Source: Pseudarcicella hirudinis
GTDB taxonomy: Bacteria; Bacteroidota; Bacteroidia; Cytophagales; Spirosomataceae
Direction: 5' to 3'
NCBI RefSeq assembly: GCF_900115665.1
Contig: NZ_FOXH01000001.1
Coordinates: 429,777-493,776 of the forward strand
Length of the DNA: 64,000 nucleotides
Both the position numbers and the translations under genes were made by a program. Shown here piece by piece: positions 17,769 through 26,981 of the stretch; the stretch's first letter is position 1; the number at the start of each line of letters is the position of its first letter. The notes beneath the pieces are model-generated. The model did no database searches. It saw nothing but the letters and a program-made list of their open reading frames with translations, and was not told the DNA's origin.

Positions 17769-19997
17769 TTAAATGTTTCTGTATTTTATCCGAAGACTGT
17801 TTAGTACTACCGAAACAGAACTTAAAGCCATTGCAGCTCCGGCAATCATTGGGTTTAAAAGAAAGCCGTTTACAGGATATAAAATGCCCGCCGCAAGAGG
17901 AATGCCGATCAGGTTATAAATAAATGCCCAGAAAAGATTTTCCCTGACCGCAGAGACTGTGAGTTTTGAGATTTTCAGGGCTTTGGGAATAGCCTGAAGA
18001 TTAGATGAAATCAAGGTGATCTTGGCTACTTCCATTGCAATATCTGAGCCTTTCCCCATTGCAATGCTTACATCTGCCTGAGCAAGTGCCTGAGAGTCGT
18101 TTATACCGTCTCCGACCATCGCCACAATTTTGCCTTTTTCCTGTAAAGATTTAACAAAGTCGGCTTTTTCTGAAGGAAGGACTTCCGCACGCAGGTAATC
18201 AATGCCCACTTGCTCAGCTACTTTTTCTGCTGCCAGTTTGTTATCTCCGGTTAACATATACACCTCAATGTTTAATTCCTTCAGCGTTTTGATTGCTTCA
18301 AAAGAGGAGGCTTTTACAGGATCTGAAATGGCTAAAATGGCAAGTATCTCCCTGGATTTACCAAATAAGATAACTGTATTTGCCTGATTCTGGAGAGCTT
18401 TTACCTGGTTTTCATCAAAAATAAATCCAAGCGTTTTCATCCAGTTAGGATTTCCGATGAAGTACTTTTCGGACAAATATTCTGATTCGACACCTTTTCC
18501 GGGATGATTGATAATTTGTCTGATGTTTACAGCGTCAATATGCTCTTCCTTCATTTTCCGTACCACAGCCTCTGCCAGAGGATGGGTTGACTGACTTTCT
18601 ATGGATAAAAGAATGCTTTTAGCAGTTAAATTGTCCGGATTCCCGGCCCAGCTCATAGAAGTAACCTGAGGTTTCCCTTCCGTGATGGTTCCTGTTTTAT
18701 CCAGGATAATTGAATCGACTTTCTGAGCCAATTCCAGGCTTTCAGCATCTTTGATTAAAATGCCGTTTTCTGCACCTTTTCCAACTCCGACCATAATTGC
18801 CGTCGGCGTGGCCAGACCTAAGGCACATGGACAGGCGATTACCAGTACGGTAACTGAAGCCAGTAAGGCATGAGTAATTGCGTTTTCTCCTCCAATGACA
18901 ATCCAGGTAATAAAAGTGAGGATTGAAATCCCCAAAACAATCGGTACAAATATGCCGGCTATTTTATCTACCAGCTTTTGAACAGGAGCTTTACTGCCCT
19001 GAGCTTCCTGAACCATTCTGATAATATTTGCCAGAAATGTATCTTCTCCTACTTTCTGTGCCACAAATCTGAAACTGCCTTGCTGGTTTAACGTTCCTGC
19101 ATATACATTTTCCCCTTTGGTCTTTTCCACCGGAATAGGCTCTCCGCTTATCATGCTTTCATCAATAAAGGAATTACCCGAAACAACTTTTCCATCTACC
19201 GGAATTTTATCCCCCGGACGAATCAGAATTTTATCTCCGGCTTTTACAGATTTAAGTTCTACCAGTTTCTCTTCTCCGTTTTCGATTATTATGACTGAAG
19301 AAGGTTGTAAACCGACTAGTTTCTGTATGGCCGTAGAAGTATTGGATTTGGCTTTTTCTTCCAGTAATTTACCAAGCATAACAAAAAAGATCACCACTGA
19401 TACTGATTCAAAATAAACATGCGGATGAAGGCCTCTGCTATGCCAGAATTCGGGATTAAAAGTATTGAATAAGCTAAAAACAAATGCAATTCCTGTACTG
19501 ACTGCTACAAGCGTATCCATATTCGCTTTCCCGATTCTTGCCTGTTTGTAAGCATTGATGAAAAAACTTTTTCCGAAAAACAGTATAACCGGCAGCGTGA
19601 GTAAAAACATAATCCAGTTGGCATAAGGAATATCCATGAAGAACATGCCTATGGCTACGGTTGGCAAAGTCAGTACCCCGACACTAATAATATTTCTTTT
19701 GAGGTTTTGCGTATGATTTTGCTTAATTTCGGCAAGAATCTCTTTTTGATTTTCGTTATCAAGCAGAAGATCATAACCGATTGTCCGGACAGCCTCCCGG
19801 ATATTTTCCGGAGAAGTGATTTCCGGATCGATTTGTATTTTCGCAGATTCATTTGCAAAGTTCACTGAAGCCTCAATAACTCCCGGTTGCCTGCTGATAA
19901 TATTTTCTACACTATTAGCACAAGCCGCACAAGTCATTCCGGTAACAGGGAGCATTAACTTTTTTAATCCTTCTTTTTCTTTATATTGAGTTTCCAT
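17769..19997 (-). CDS. copA: Copper-translocating P-type ATPase (P1B-1)
   Basis: Inner-membrane Cu(I) export ATPase of 742 residues. One N-terminal HMA domain (GMTCAACANS, C23/C26), the transmembrane metal site CPC (389-391), the phosphorylated Asp433 in DKTGT, the HP motif (H472-P473), TGDNK near 583 and GDGINDSQALAQAD near 629. The additional intramembrane signature YN (694-695) and M723-x-x-S-S fits P1B-1, i.e. monovalent copper/silver. It runs divergently from the RND efflux operon and is followed by a CopZ-like gene. A TAATTTTG box on the minus strand at 20028-20021, about 25 bp before the ATG, may be its -7 element. Confidence 0.95.
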   Translation of the reverse strand: METQYKEKEGLKKLMLPVTGMTCAACANSVENIISRQPGVIEASVNFANESAKIQIDPEITSPENIREAVRTIGYDLLLDNENQKEILAEIKQNHTQNLKRNIISVGVLTLPTVAIGMFFMDIPYANWIMFLLTLPVILFFGKSFFINAYKQARIGKANMDTLVAVSTGIAFVFSLFNTFNPEFWHSRGLHPHVYFESVSVVIFFVMLGKLLEEKAKSNTSTAIQKLVGLQPSSVIIIENGEEKLVELKSVKAGDKILIRPGDKIPVDGKVVSGNSFIDESMISGEPIPVEKTKGENVYAGTLNQQGSFRFVAQKVGEDTFLANIIRMVQEAQGSKAPVQKLVDKIAGIFVPIVLGISILTFITWIVIGGENAITHALLASVTVLVIACPCALGLATPTAIMVGVGKGAENGILIKDAESLELAQKVDSIILDKTGTITEGKPQVTSMSWAGNPDNLTAKSILLSIESQSTHPLAEAVVRKMKEEHIDAVNIRQIINHPGKGVESEYLSEKYFIGNPNWMKTLGFIFDENQVKALQNQANTVILFGKSREILAILAISDPVKASSFEAIKTLKELNIEVYMLTGDNKLAAEKVAEQVGIDYLRAEVLPSEKADFVKSLQEKGKIVAMVGDGINDSQALAQADVSIAMGKGSDIAMEVAKITLISSNLQAIPKALKISKLTVSAVRENLFWAFIYNLIGIPLAAGILYPVNGFLLNPMIAGAAMALSSVSVVLNSLRIKYRNI

Positions 19998-20020
19998 ATT
20001 ATTCCCTGAAATTTGTTTTA

Positions 20021-20028
20021 CAAAATTA
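20021..20028 (-). promoter_or_regulatory. Possible -7 box of copA
   Basis: TAATTTTG on the minus strand matches TAnnTTTG; a TTG at the right spacing was not found. Located in the 231-bp divergent region between copA and the efflux operon. Confidence 0.3.
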
Positions 20029-20228
20029 CATTGCCTTGTACACTAAACCTTTACAGAATTATAACTAAGGATTACAAGATTTTCAGATTAAGAATTATGG
20101 CCGGAATGCGTTTGCTAACAACCAGAAACTCAAAAGTTTTTTTTAATTTCCGTTAAACGGAGAATATCAAAAAACGTCCAAACCCGAACAGATAATTATT
20201 CAGTAAATAGATTATTTAAATTTGAAGA

Positions 20229-21476
20229 ATGTTGAAAGCATTACACCCTCTTTTATTAGCTTCTCTTATCCCTTTTTCGTTGTCTGCACAAAATGCAGTT
20301 TCTTTGAAAAATGCACTCAAATTTGCCCAAGAGAATAACCCGATTCTGAAAACACAGAAATTTAACTTTGGAATTGCGGAGGCAGACTTGTCAACAGCCG
20401 GACTCCGGCCGAATCCGTCCTTAAACAACCAGACACTTTTACTGGCCGACAGTAAATATTTTGCTCCCAATACCGATTGGGCAAATAATAAAAACCGTCA
20501 GGTCTGGTGGCAGTTGACAAAAAGGATTCAATTACCCAGCCAGCGGGCCTATAAAATTGAAGTTGCTAAAAACAACCTGGTCCTGACACAGAAAAACTAT
20601 GCCGAATTTGAGCGTAACTTTTCTTTGGATGTAGCAAATAAATGGCTTGATGTATGGATTATTAAGAACAGACTTGGTTTGCTTACCAAAGCGCAGTCTA
20701 ATCTTGATACGCTCGTAAATACCAACAAAATCCGTTTCAAGAATCAGGTTATTACAGAAACAGAACTTATCAGAACTCAATTATTACTGGATCAATACAA
20801 TCTTCAGCTAAAAAGTGTGCAGCAGGAGTATAAAAATGAGATCGAGAGATTGAAGTTTTTGCTCGGTGTTACGGATAATATTGAAATTGATGAAAACAGT
20901 ATTATCGAAAGCCTGCCGGTTTCAGGAAGGTTCGAAGATTTGCTGAATCAGGCACTTAATAACAGAACGGATATCCTTGCTGCAAATTCTGCAATTGAGT
21001 TAAATAAAAGTAATATCAAACTTCAAAAATCACTGGCGATTCCTCAACCCGAACTCGGAGCAATCTGGAACCCTCAGAATACAGTTCCGTATATAGGTTT
21101 CTTCGGTACGATCTCTTTACCGTTTTTTGACAGAAATCAGGGAAATATTCAAAGATCACAAATTGAAAAATCTCAGAATGAGCAGAATTTAGAAGTGGTT
21201 CAATTACAGGTTAAAACTGAGTTAAGTGCAGCTTTCCAGACTTATCTGTTAAAAAAGGAAAACCTTTCCCAATACGACAATATTTTACAGCAATCTGAAA
21301 AAGTATTAAGTAATGTAAGATTTGCTTATATAAAAGGCGGTACAACCATTATAGATTATCTGGATGCTCAGAGAAGCTGGTTTGATACCCGTCAGTTATA
21401 TTATGAAACACTTCTTGACTTTCACAGAAGCTATGTTCAGTTATTATATGTTTCAGGAAACATTAACCAGCTATAA
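20229..21476 (+). CDS. TolC-family outer-membrane efflux protein (CusC/CzcC-like)
   Basis: Outer-membrane channel of a tripartite metal-efflux pump (415 aa). A signal peptide ends around SLSAQ, followed by the repeated helical hairpins of the TolC family (VSLKNALKFAQENNPILKTQ; later LNKSNIKLQKSLAIPQPELGAIWNP and YDNILQQSEKVLSNVRFAYIKG). The ending GTTIIDYLDAQRSWFDTRQLY and DFHRSYVQLLYVSG is typical of CzcC-type members. It is the first gene of the operon TolC, adaptor, DUF190, RND. A TAAATTTG sequence five bases before the ATG is probably coincidental. Confidence 0.9.
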   Translation: MLKALHPLLLASLIPFSLSAQNAVSLKNALKFAQENNPILKTQKFNFGIAEADLSTAGLRPNPSLNNQTLLLADSKYFAPNTDWANNKNRQVWWQLTKRIQLPSQRAYKIEVAKNNLVLTQKNYAEFERNFSLDVANKWLDVWIIKNRLGLLTKAQSNLDTLVNTNKIRFKNQVITETELIRTQLLLDQYNLQLKSVQQEYKNEIERLKFLLGVTDNIEIDENSIIESLPVSGRFEDLLNQALNNRTDILAANSAIELNKSNIKLQKSLAIPQPELGAIWNPQNTVPYIGFFGTISLPFFDRNQGNIQRSQIEKSQNEQNLEVVQLQVKTELSAAFQTYLLKKENLSQYDNILQQSEKVLSNVRFAYIKGGTTIIDYLDAQRSWFDTRQLYYETLLDFHRSYVQLLYVSGNINQL

Positions 21477-21553
21477 TTCAAACAAAAAACTTACCGGCAG
21501 TTTTCTGCTTTGAGTTGTCAAAACCAAAAACAGACAATTTCTCAATAATAATT

Positions 21554-22648
21554 ATGAAGACAAATTTCAAAAGTATTTATTTCCTCGCCATCTTAGGCTT
21601 CTTTACTGCTTGCCATAAAGAGCAATCAGCAAAGACAGGACAGGCTGGAAAACCCGTTGTTTCTAAAGACGGCCAGGTTATTACACTGTCAGGTCCTAAA
21701 GAAAGTAGTTTATTCAAAGTAGAAAGTTTAGCCGCTAAAAATATTGAGGCCGCTTTTACCGCACCGGGCAGGATTGTTGCAACAGTTGTCCCTTCGGTAG
21801 AAAATAAGCAGCAGAATGTTGTTTTATTTGATAACCCTGATCTTACGGCTACTTATACAGCCATTTTACAGCATATCATTAATGTAAACCAAAAGAAAAT
21901 AGCGGTAGAGCAGAGAAAAGCCACTATTTCGAGAAGAAAGGCCATTATTAACCAGCGCCAGGCTGAACTGGCAAGGTATCAGGAACTGGCAGATCATGGA
22001 GCGGCTACCGGAAAAGACCTTGCGGAGATTAAAATTGATATTAACAACGAGGAAACGAACCTTCTTTCCGCACAAGCTGATCTTACCAGTTCTGAAACAG
22101 AGCTTGCCGATGAAAAAACAGCGATTCTGGAAGACGAGGCAAAATTGAAAATTGCCGGATTTAATCCCTTACAGATCATCAAGGCAAAAGCCAGTACAGT
22201 TTGGTCTATTTGTGATGTTCCCGAAAATCAGATCGGTCATATTAAGGCCGGACATACCTGTACGTTGCAGTTTACTTCATTTCCCGACCAGAAATTTACC
22301 GGAAGAGTAGAGGAGGTTGGTGATGTAGTAGATAATATTACCAGAATGGTCAAATTGAGAATAAGTCTGATTAATCCTTCCAAACAACTGAGAGCCGGAA
22401 TGTTTGCGATTGTGCAATTCGGTATTTCCCAGGGATTTTATATTGCCGTTCCTAAAGGAGCATTAATAACTGTACAGGGAAAACACTATGTTTTTGTGAA
22501 AAAATCTGAAACAGTATTTGAAAGACGAGAAGTAATGATAGGCCAACAGATTGATGATAAAGTAGTAGTATTTTCCGGTTTGGCAAATGATGAATCTATT
22601 GCTATCACGAATGTCATGCAGCTGAAAGGACTTAGTTTCGGGTACTGA
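21554..22648 (+). CDS. RND efflux periplasmic adaptor subunit (CusB/CzcB-like)
   Basis: Membrane-fusion protein linking the RND pump to the TolC channel. Start ATG 21554 (MKTNFKSIYF) gives a lipoprotein signal with FFTAC; the longer frame from TTG 21515 is rejected. Mature protein (about 364 aa in all) shows a barrel-sandwich hybrid split by a coiled-coil hairpin (HIINVNQKKIAVEQRKATISRR through SSETELADEKTAILEDEAKL) and a beta-barrel (VWSICDVPENQIGHIKAGHT). No N-terminal Met/His-rich metal-binding extension of the CusB type is visible. Confidence 0.9.
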   Translation: MKTNFKSIYFLAILGFFTACHKEQSAKTGQAGKPVVSKDGQVITLSGPKESSLFKVESLAAKNIEAAFTAPGRIVATVVPSVENKQQNVVLFDNPDLTATYTAILQHIINVNQKKIAVEQRKATISRRKAIINQRQAELARYQELADHGAATGKDLAEIKIDINNEETNLLSAQADLTSSETELADEKTAILEDEAKLKIAGFNPLQIIKAKASTVWSICDVPENQIGHIKAGHTCTLQFTSFPDQKFTGRVEEVGDVVDNITRMVKLRISLINPSKQLRAGMFAIVQFGISQGFYIAVPKGALITVQGKHYVFVKKSETVFERREVMIGQQIDDKVVVFSGLANDESIAITNVMQLKGLSFGY

Positions 22649-22696
22649 TGCTGCTTCAGATAATTTGTATACTTTAATATTTAAACTCAGACTAAG

Positions 22697-22996
22697 ATGC
22701 TTCAAGCCCAGATATTCATAGACAAAGATGACCTGATCGGTCTTAAACCACTTTACCAGTACACATTGGAATTTCTGATGAAACATGGTATAAAAGGGGC
22801 AACTGTGTTCAAAGGAGTGGGAGGCTTTGGTCCGAATCATAGATTAAAGTACCCAAATGACCTTTTCTCTTTTGATGATGTGCCAATGGTAATCACTTTC
22901 ATAGATGAAAAGGAACATGTTGAAAAAGTCCTTACAGCTTTGAGAGCAGAAACCAAAGCCGGACTCATTATTACTTCACAAGTTGAACAATGGTAA
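22697..22996 (+). CDS. DUF190 PII-like protein inside the efflux operon
   Basis: Small (99 aa) cytosolic protein of the DUF190 family, which has the ferredoxin-like trimeric fold of PII signalling proteins. Typical elements: LQAQIFIDKDDL, PLYQYTLEFLMKHGIKGATVFKGVGGFGPNH and the second half VPMVITFIDEKEHVEKVLTALRAE. Function in this family is unsettled; members are often found near transporters or ion channels. Here it lies 48 bp after the adaptor and ends 3 bp before the RND pump gene, so it should be made with them. A regulatory or nucleotide/ion-sensing role on the pump is inference. Confidence 0.88.
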   Translation: MLQAQIFIDKDDLIGLKPLYQYTLEFLMKHGIKGATVFKGVGGFGPNHRLKYPNDLFSFDDVPMVITFIDEKEHVEKVLTALRAETKAGLIITSQVEQW

Positions 22997-22999
22997 AGA

Positions 23000-25900
23000 A
23001 TGATTAAGAACTTACTTATATTTTCACTCACTAACCGCTGGTTAGTTATTGCGATTGCTGTAGTAACATCTTTAATTGGTTATTGGTGTTTTACACAACT
23101 TAAAATTGAAGCCTATCCTGATATTGCCGATACCAATGTTATTGTAGTGGCTAAATATGATGGGCGTGCTGCGGAGGAAGTTGAACAACAGGTGACAATT
23201 CCTATTGAAAGAGCATTAAACAATGTACCCCGTGTTTTAGACCGAAGAAGCCGTACAATCTTTGGACTTTCAGTCGTTCAGCTGACTTTTCAGGATGGAA
23301 CAAACGATTATTTTGCCCGTCAGCAGGTTATCGAACGCCTTTCTTCAGCAGGATTACCGGATGGTGTGGCTCCTGAATTAGCTCCGCTTACCACGGCTGT
23401 TGGTGAAATCTACCGTTTTGTGGTTGAAGCTCCGGCAGAGAAATATACACCAATGCAGTTGCGTGATATGCAGGACTGGATTATCAAACCTTATTTATTG
23501 CAGGTTCCGGGAATTGCTGATATTACAACCTTCGGCGGTCCGATTAAGCAGTTTCATGTGCTTACATCTCCCGACAGACTCCGCAAATACAACCTTACCC
23601 TTCAAAATGTAATTGATGCCGTAGGAGAGAATAACCAAAATACCGGTGGAAATGTTATTGAAAGAGGAGGACAAGGATTTGCAGTAAGAGGTTTAGGTGC
23701 TATCCGTTCAGAAAAAGATATCTCAAATATTGTACTTACTTCCGTAAATGGTGTTCCGATTTTTGTAAGAGATGTGGCCAGTGTGGAGGTATCGCCGCCA
23801 CCGCCATCAGGAATTATGGGATATTCTGTTCCTTCTGAAGGAGTGGAGTCGGGAAGCGGTACAGAAGGTATTATTCTTTTGAGAAGAGGTGAAAATCCAA
23901 GTGAGGTACTGGAACTGCTTAAAACGAAAATTGAAGACCTGCAGGCTCAGGAACTTCCGAAAGATGTTAAACTAAGGGTTTTGTATGACCGAAGTTTCCT
24001 GATTGATCATTCTCTGGAAACAGTAGGGAAAACTTTATTTGAAGGGATCTCAATTGTAATCATTATTCTGATTTTCTTCCTGGGGAGCGTAAGGTCTGCT
24101 TTTGTAGTGGCAGTAACTATTCCCTTCTCTCTGTTATTTGCTTTTATTCTGATGCGATTAACCGGAATTCCGGCTAACTTATTGTCATTAGGTGCGATAG
24201 ATTTCGGGATTATTGTGGACGGAGCCTGCGTAATGGCAGAACATCTGATCAGGAAATACCGAACGGCCACACCGGAGGAGAAACAAGGCGGGATACTAAC
24301 AATTACCCTGCATGCGGCACAGGAAGTAGGCCGGGAGATTTTTTTCTCAGTTACCATCATTATTCTGGCTTATATGCCGATTTTGTTAATGACTCGTGTG
24401 GAGGGGAAATTGTTCTCTCCGATGGCTTTGACGCTTGCTTATGCGGTAGTAGGTTCGATGTTATGTGCGTTAACGCTGATTCCTGTTTTGATTTCTTTCG
24501 CCTATAAAAAAGCCTTGATTTCAACAGATAAACCTTTAAAAGAGCATAAGAATTTCATTCTCGATTTTGTGACAAAAAGGTATCATGGGTTTTTAGAGAA
24601 AATTCTGAATAAATCCAAACTTACCGTAGTTGCCGGGTTTTCTGTTGTGGCAGTACTTATTCTTTTTGGAGGAAGTCTGGGAACAGAATTTTTGCCGGAA
24701 TTGGATGAAGGCTCTATTTTCCTCAGATCTTTTATGCCTTCAGGGATTACGATTCAGGAAAATGCCAAGATTGCTCCGCTTATTCGTCAAACCATTTCCA
24801 AATATCCTCCGGTTAATTATGTAATTACACAAACCGGACGAAATGATGACGGAACCGATCCATTCCCGACAAACAGAACTGAGATTTTAGTAGGCCTGAA
24901 AGATTACAAGCTCTGGAGTGATACCATTACCAAGAAGGAATTGGTTAAAAAGGTTCAGGATGATTTACAACAAAGATTTCCCGGTGCATTTTTCTCTTCC
25001 GGCCAGCCGATTATTGACCAGGTAATGGAAATCGTGACAGGTAGTGCTGCCGATCTGGCTATTTCAGTAGTAGGGGAAGATTTGCAGCTTATGCGGGCAA
25101 AAGCTGACAGTATTGCGCTTTTGGTGAAAAAGATGGATGGCGCTGTCTCCGTAAATATTGAGCAGGAAGGAATGCAGGCTCAGCTGGCTGTGAATATTAA
25201 CCGTGAAAATGCCGCAAGATTTGGTATCAATATCCGTGATATTCAACAGATGATTGAAGCTGCCATAGGAGGGAAGGTTATTTCCACACTCTATGAAGGA
25301 ACAAAGCGGTATGACATTGTAGCAAGATTTTTACCGGAAAACCGTAATAGTATTAATGCCTTACAAAACCTTCAGGTTCCTTCAGCAAATGGTGCATTGA
25401 TTCCTATGTCGCAATTGGCTGATATCCGTTTTGTAGAAGGGCAAACTAATATTTACCGTATTAATTCCAAGAGAATGGTAACTGTGAGAACCAATATTCG
25501 TGGGAGAGACCAGGGAGGTTTTGTGCAGGAAATCAGTGAAAAGATTAACAAAAACGTGAAAATCCCTGAGGGTTACTCTGTCATTTACGGAGGTCAATAT
25601 GAAAACCTTGAAAGAGCAGGGAAACAGCTCGCTCTTACCATTCCTTTGACGATCGTAATGGTATTTACCTTTTTGTTTATGCTTTTCAAGCATTTCAAAT
25701 ATACCTTAATTACGATGTCCTGTGTTTTGTTTGCCTTAGCCGGTGGGATTATTGCTTTATACATCAGAGGATATCACTTTAATGTTTCGGGCGGTGTAGG
25801 TTTTGTGTCGATTTTCGGTATTTCAGTTATGGCAGGGGTTTTACTTGTTTCGGCAATAAACCGGGAGAGAGGTATGGATGATACATTGCTGAAAGGAAAT

Positions 25901-26143
25901 ATCCTCAATGCCTCCGTAAATCAATTAAGTGCATTGCTTTCTATTTTAGTGGTAGCAATTGTGGGTTTAGTTCCGGCAGCGACATCAACCGGGATCGGTT
26001 CTGACGTGCAGAGACCATTGGCTACAGTAATTATCGGCGGCTTAAGCAGTACATTGATTTTTGCACCTTTACTGATTCCACCGCTTTATTTCTGGATGAA
26101 TAAACCAGGTAAAAAGGCTGAGAATGTAGCGAAGAGTGAGTAA
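23000..26143 (+). CDS. HME-type RND heavy-metal efflux pump (CusA/CzcA family)
   Basis: Inner-membrane proton-driven metal exporter (1047 aa) with the two-fold repeat of 12 transmembrane helices and two large periplasmic loops. TM4 carries LGAIDFGIIVDGACVMAEH near residue 397-415, the DFGxxxDGA signature that characterises divalent-cation HME pumps (CzcA-like), not the AIGxxVD pattern of Cu/Ag pumps; the usual terminal EN is EH here. FMPSG keeps a Met near the position of CusA Met573, but the segment DPFPTNRTEI lacks the Met of CusA Met623. Metal is therefore uncertain in spite of the neighbouring copA. Last gene of the operon. Confidence 0.92.
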   Translation: MIKNLLIFSLTNRWLVIAIAVVTSLIGYWCFTQLKIEAYPDIADTNVIVVAKYDGRAAEEVEQQVTIPIERALNNVPRVLDRRSRTIFGLSVVQLTFQDGTNDYFARQQVIERLSSAGLPDGVAPELAPLTTAVGEIYRFVVEAPAEKYTPMQLRDMQDWIIKPYLLQVPGIADITTFGGPIKQFHVLTSPDRLRKYNLTLQNVIDAVGENNQNTGGNVIERGGQGFAVRGLGAIRSEKDISNIVLTSVNGVPIFVRDVASVEVSPPPPSGIMGYSVPSEGVESGSGTEGIILLRRGENPSEVLELLKTKIEDLQAQELPKDVKLRVLYDRSFLIDHSLETVGKTLFEGISIVIIILIFFLGSVRSAFVVAVTIPFSLLFAFILMRLTGIPANLLSLGAIDFGIIVDGACVMAEHLIRKYRTATPEEKQGGILTITLHAAQEVGREIFFSVTIIILAYMPILLMTRVEGKLFSPMALTLAYAVVGSMLCALTLIPVLISFAYKKALISTDKPLKEHKNFILDFVTKRYHGFLEKILNKSKLTVVAGFSVVAVLILFGGSLGTEFLPELDEGSIFLRSFMPSGITIQENAKIAPLIRQTISKYPPVNYVITQTGRNDDGTDPFPTNRTEILVGLKDYKLWSDTITKKELVKKVQDDLQQRFPGAFFSSGQPIIDQVMEIVTGSAADLAISVVGEDLQLMRAKADSIALLVKKMDGAVSVNIEQEGMQAQLAVNINRENAARFGINIRDIQQMIEAAIGGKVISTLYEGTKRYDIVARFLPENRNSINALQNLQVPSANGALIPMSQLADIRFVEGQTNIYRINSKRMVTVRTNIRGRDQGGFVQEISEKINKNVKIPEGYSVIYGGQYENLERAGKQLALTIPLTIVMVFTFLFMLFKHFKYTLITMSCVLFALAGGIIALYIRGYHFNVSGGVGFVSIFGISVMAGVLLVSAINRERGMDDTLLKGNILNASVNQLSALLSILVVAIVGLVPAATSTGIGSDVQRPLATVIIGGLSSTLIFAPLLIPPLYFWMNKPGKKAENVAKSE

Positions 26144-26186
26144 ACACCTTTACCGTGGTTTGCGCTACACAAACCACTTGTTATTC

Positions 26187-26228
26187 AAAAAGCCGGACTA
26201 TCTCAGAAAGAATGTCCGGCTTTTTTTT
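26187..26228. terminator. Terminator overlapping the 3' end of the ribonuclease gene
   Basis: AAAGCCGGACA and TGTCCGGCTTTTT pair around a short loop. The plus-strand T-run (26221-26227) ends the RND operon. The stop codon of the minus-strand ribonuclease gene (26203-26205) lies in the loop. Confidence 0.8.
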
Positions 26229-26727
26229 GAAGGGATATTTCGATAAAACTCCGGTAATGATCGTTTGTGAAATAAGCTTTTCCATCTGATCCGGTTATTA
26301 ATCTTTCTGCCCCGCGATTTCTGCCATTTACTTTCGGATTAACATCCCATTCCTGATATTGTATTTTATTACCAGCCGAATCATTTGCGGGTAAGAGTCT
26401 TTCGAAATTCCCGAACCTTCTGCCTCCCACATACCCTTCAGGAGCATTTCCATTCCTTTGAACATATTCCAGCACTTTATACACTTTATCAGGAATTTCG
26501 GTATTCCGGTCATTCAGCTGATTGTTTTGATTGCCCTGATAACCCTTGTTCCGATGATGCTTTTTCCGGTGATCATTTCTGTCTGATTTCCTTTCTGCAG
26601 GGAAGTCACTTTTTGAATCGTCAGCCCGATTATTATGGCAGCTTCCGATGAAAACAGGCAGTAAAAAGAATAGTACAAGTCTAAGAAAGCTTTGCAGCCA
26701 TTTTGAATTTTCAGGTATATTCCTCAT
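26203..26727 (-). CDS. Barnase/RNase Sa-type ribonuclease lipoprotein
   Basis: Predicted guanyl-specific endoribonuclease (174 aa) of the barnase/RNase N1-T1 superfamily, exported as a lipoprotein (signal ending FIGSC, Cys30). A low-complexity, Asn/Arg/His-rich linker (31-75) precedes the catalytic domain: IPDKVYKVLEYVQRNG, GYVGGRRFGNFERLLP, YQEWDV, GRNRGAERLITG and YFTNDHY. Likely catalytic residues are Glu126, Arg138, Arg142 and His157, all present. No barstar-like inhibitor gene is near, consistent with an RNase that is active only outside the cytoplasm. The gene ends in the loop of the operon terminator. Divergent from gyrA. Confidence 0.85.
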   Translation of the reverse strand: MRNIPENSKWLQSFLRLVLFFLLPVFIGSCHNNRADDSKSDFPAERKSDRNDHRKKHHRNKGYQGNQNNQLNDRNTEIPDKVYKVLEYVQRNGNAPEGYVGGRRFGNFERLLPANDSAGNKIQYQEWDVNPKVNGRNRGAERLITGSDGKAYFTNDHYRSFIEISLQKKAGHSF

Positions 26728-26981
26728 GTAATTTTGAATTTGAGCTAATTATTCTGACAATTTATTGAATATTTTACGGAAAGCCTTAAAAAAACTCTGT
26801 AAGCATACCAGCTACTATTCTCAGGATTTGCAAAAGCACTAAAATTTCACGAAATTTGTAATAAACAGTAGAAAAAATAAAATTTTATTTCTTTACTGGT
26901 TCTAATTCAGAGTTTTTAGTCGGACTCTTTAATTTTTTACAATCCTCACTTCGACTTAATAGTATTTACGACTTTTAAATT

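Noticed and set aside
20217-20224. TAAATTTG as a promoter box of the efflux operon
   Set aside because: It is five bases before the TolC ATG, which would give practically no leader, and no TTG at the proper distance was found.
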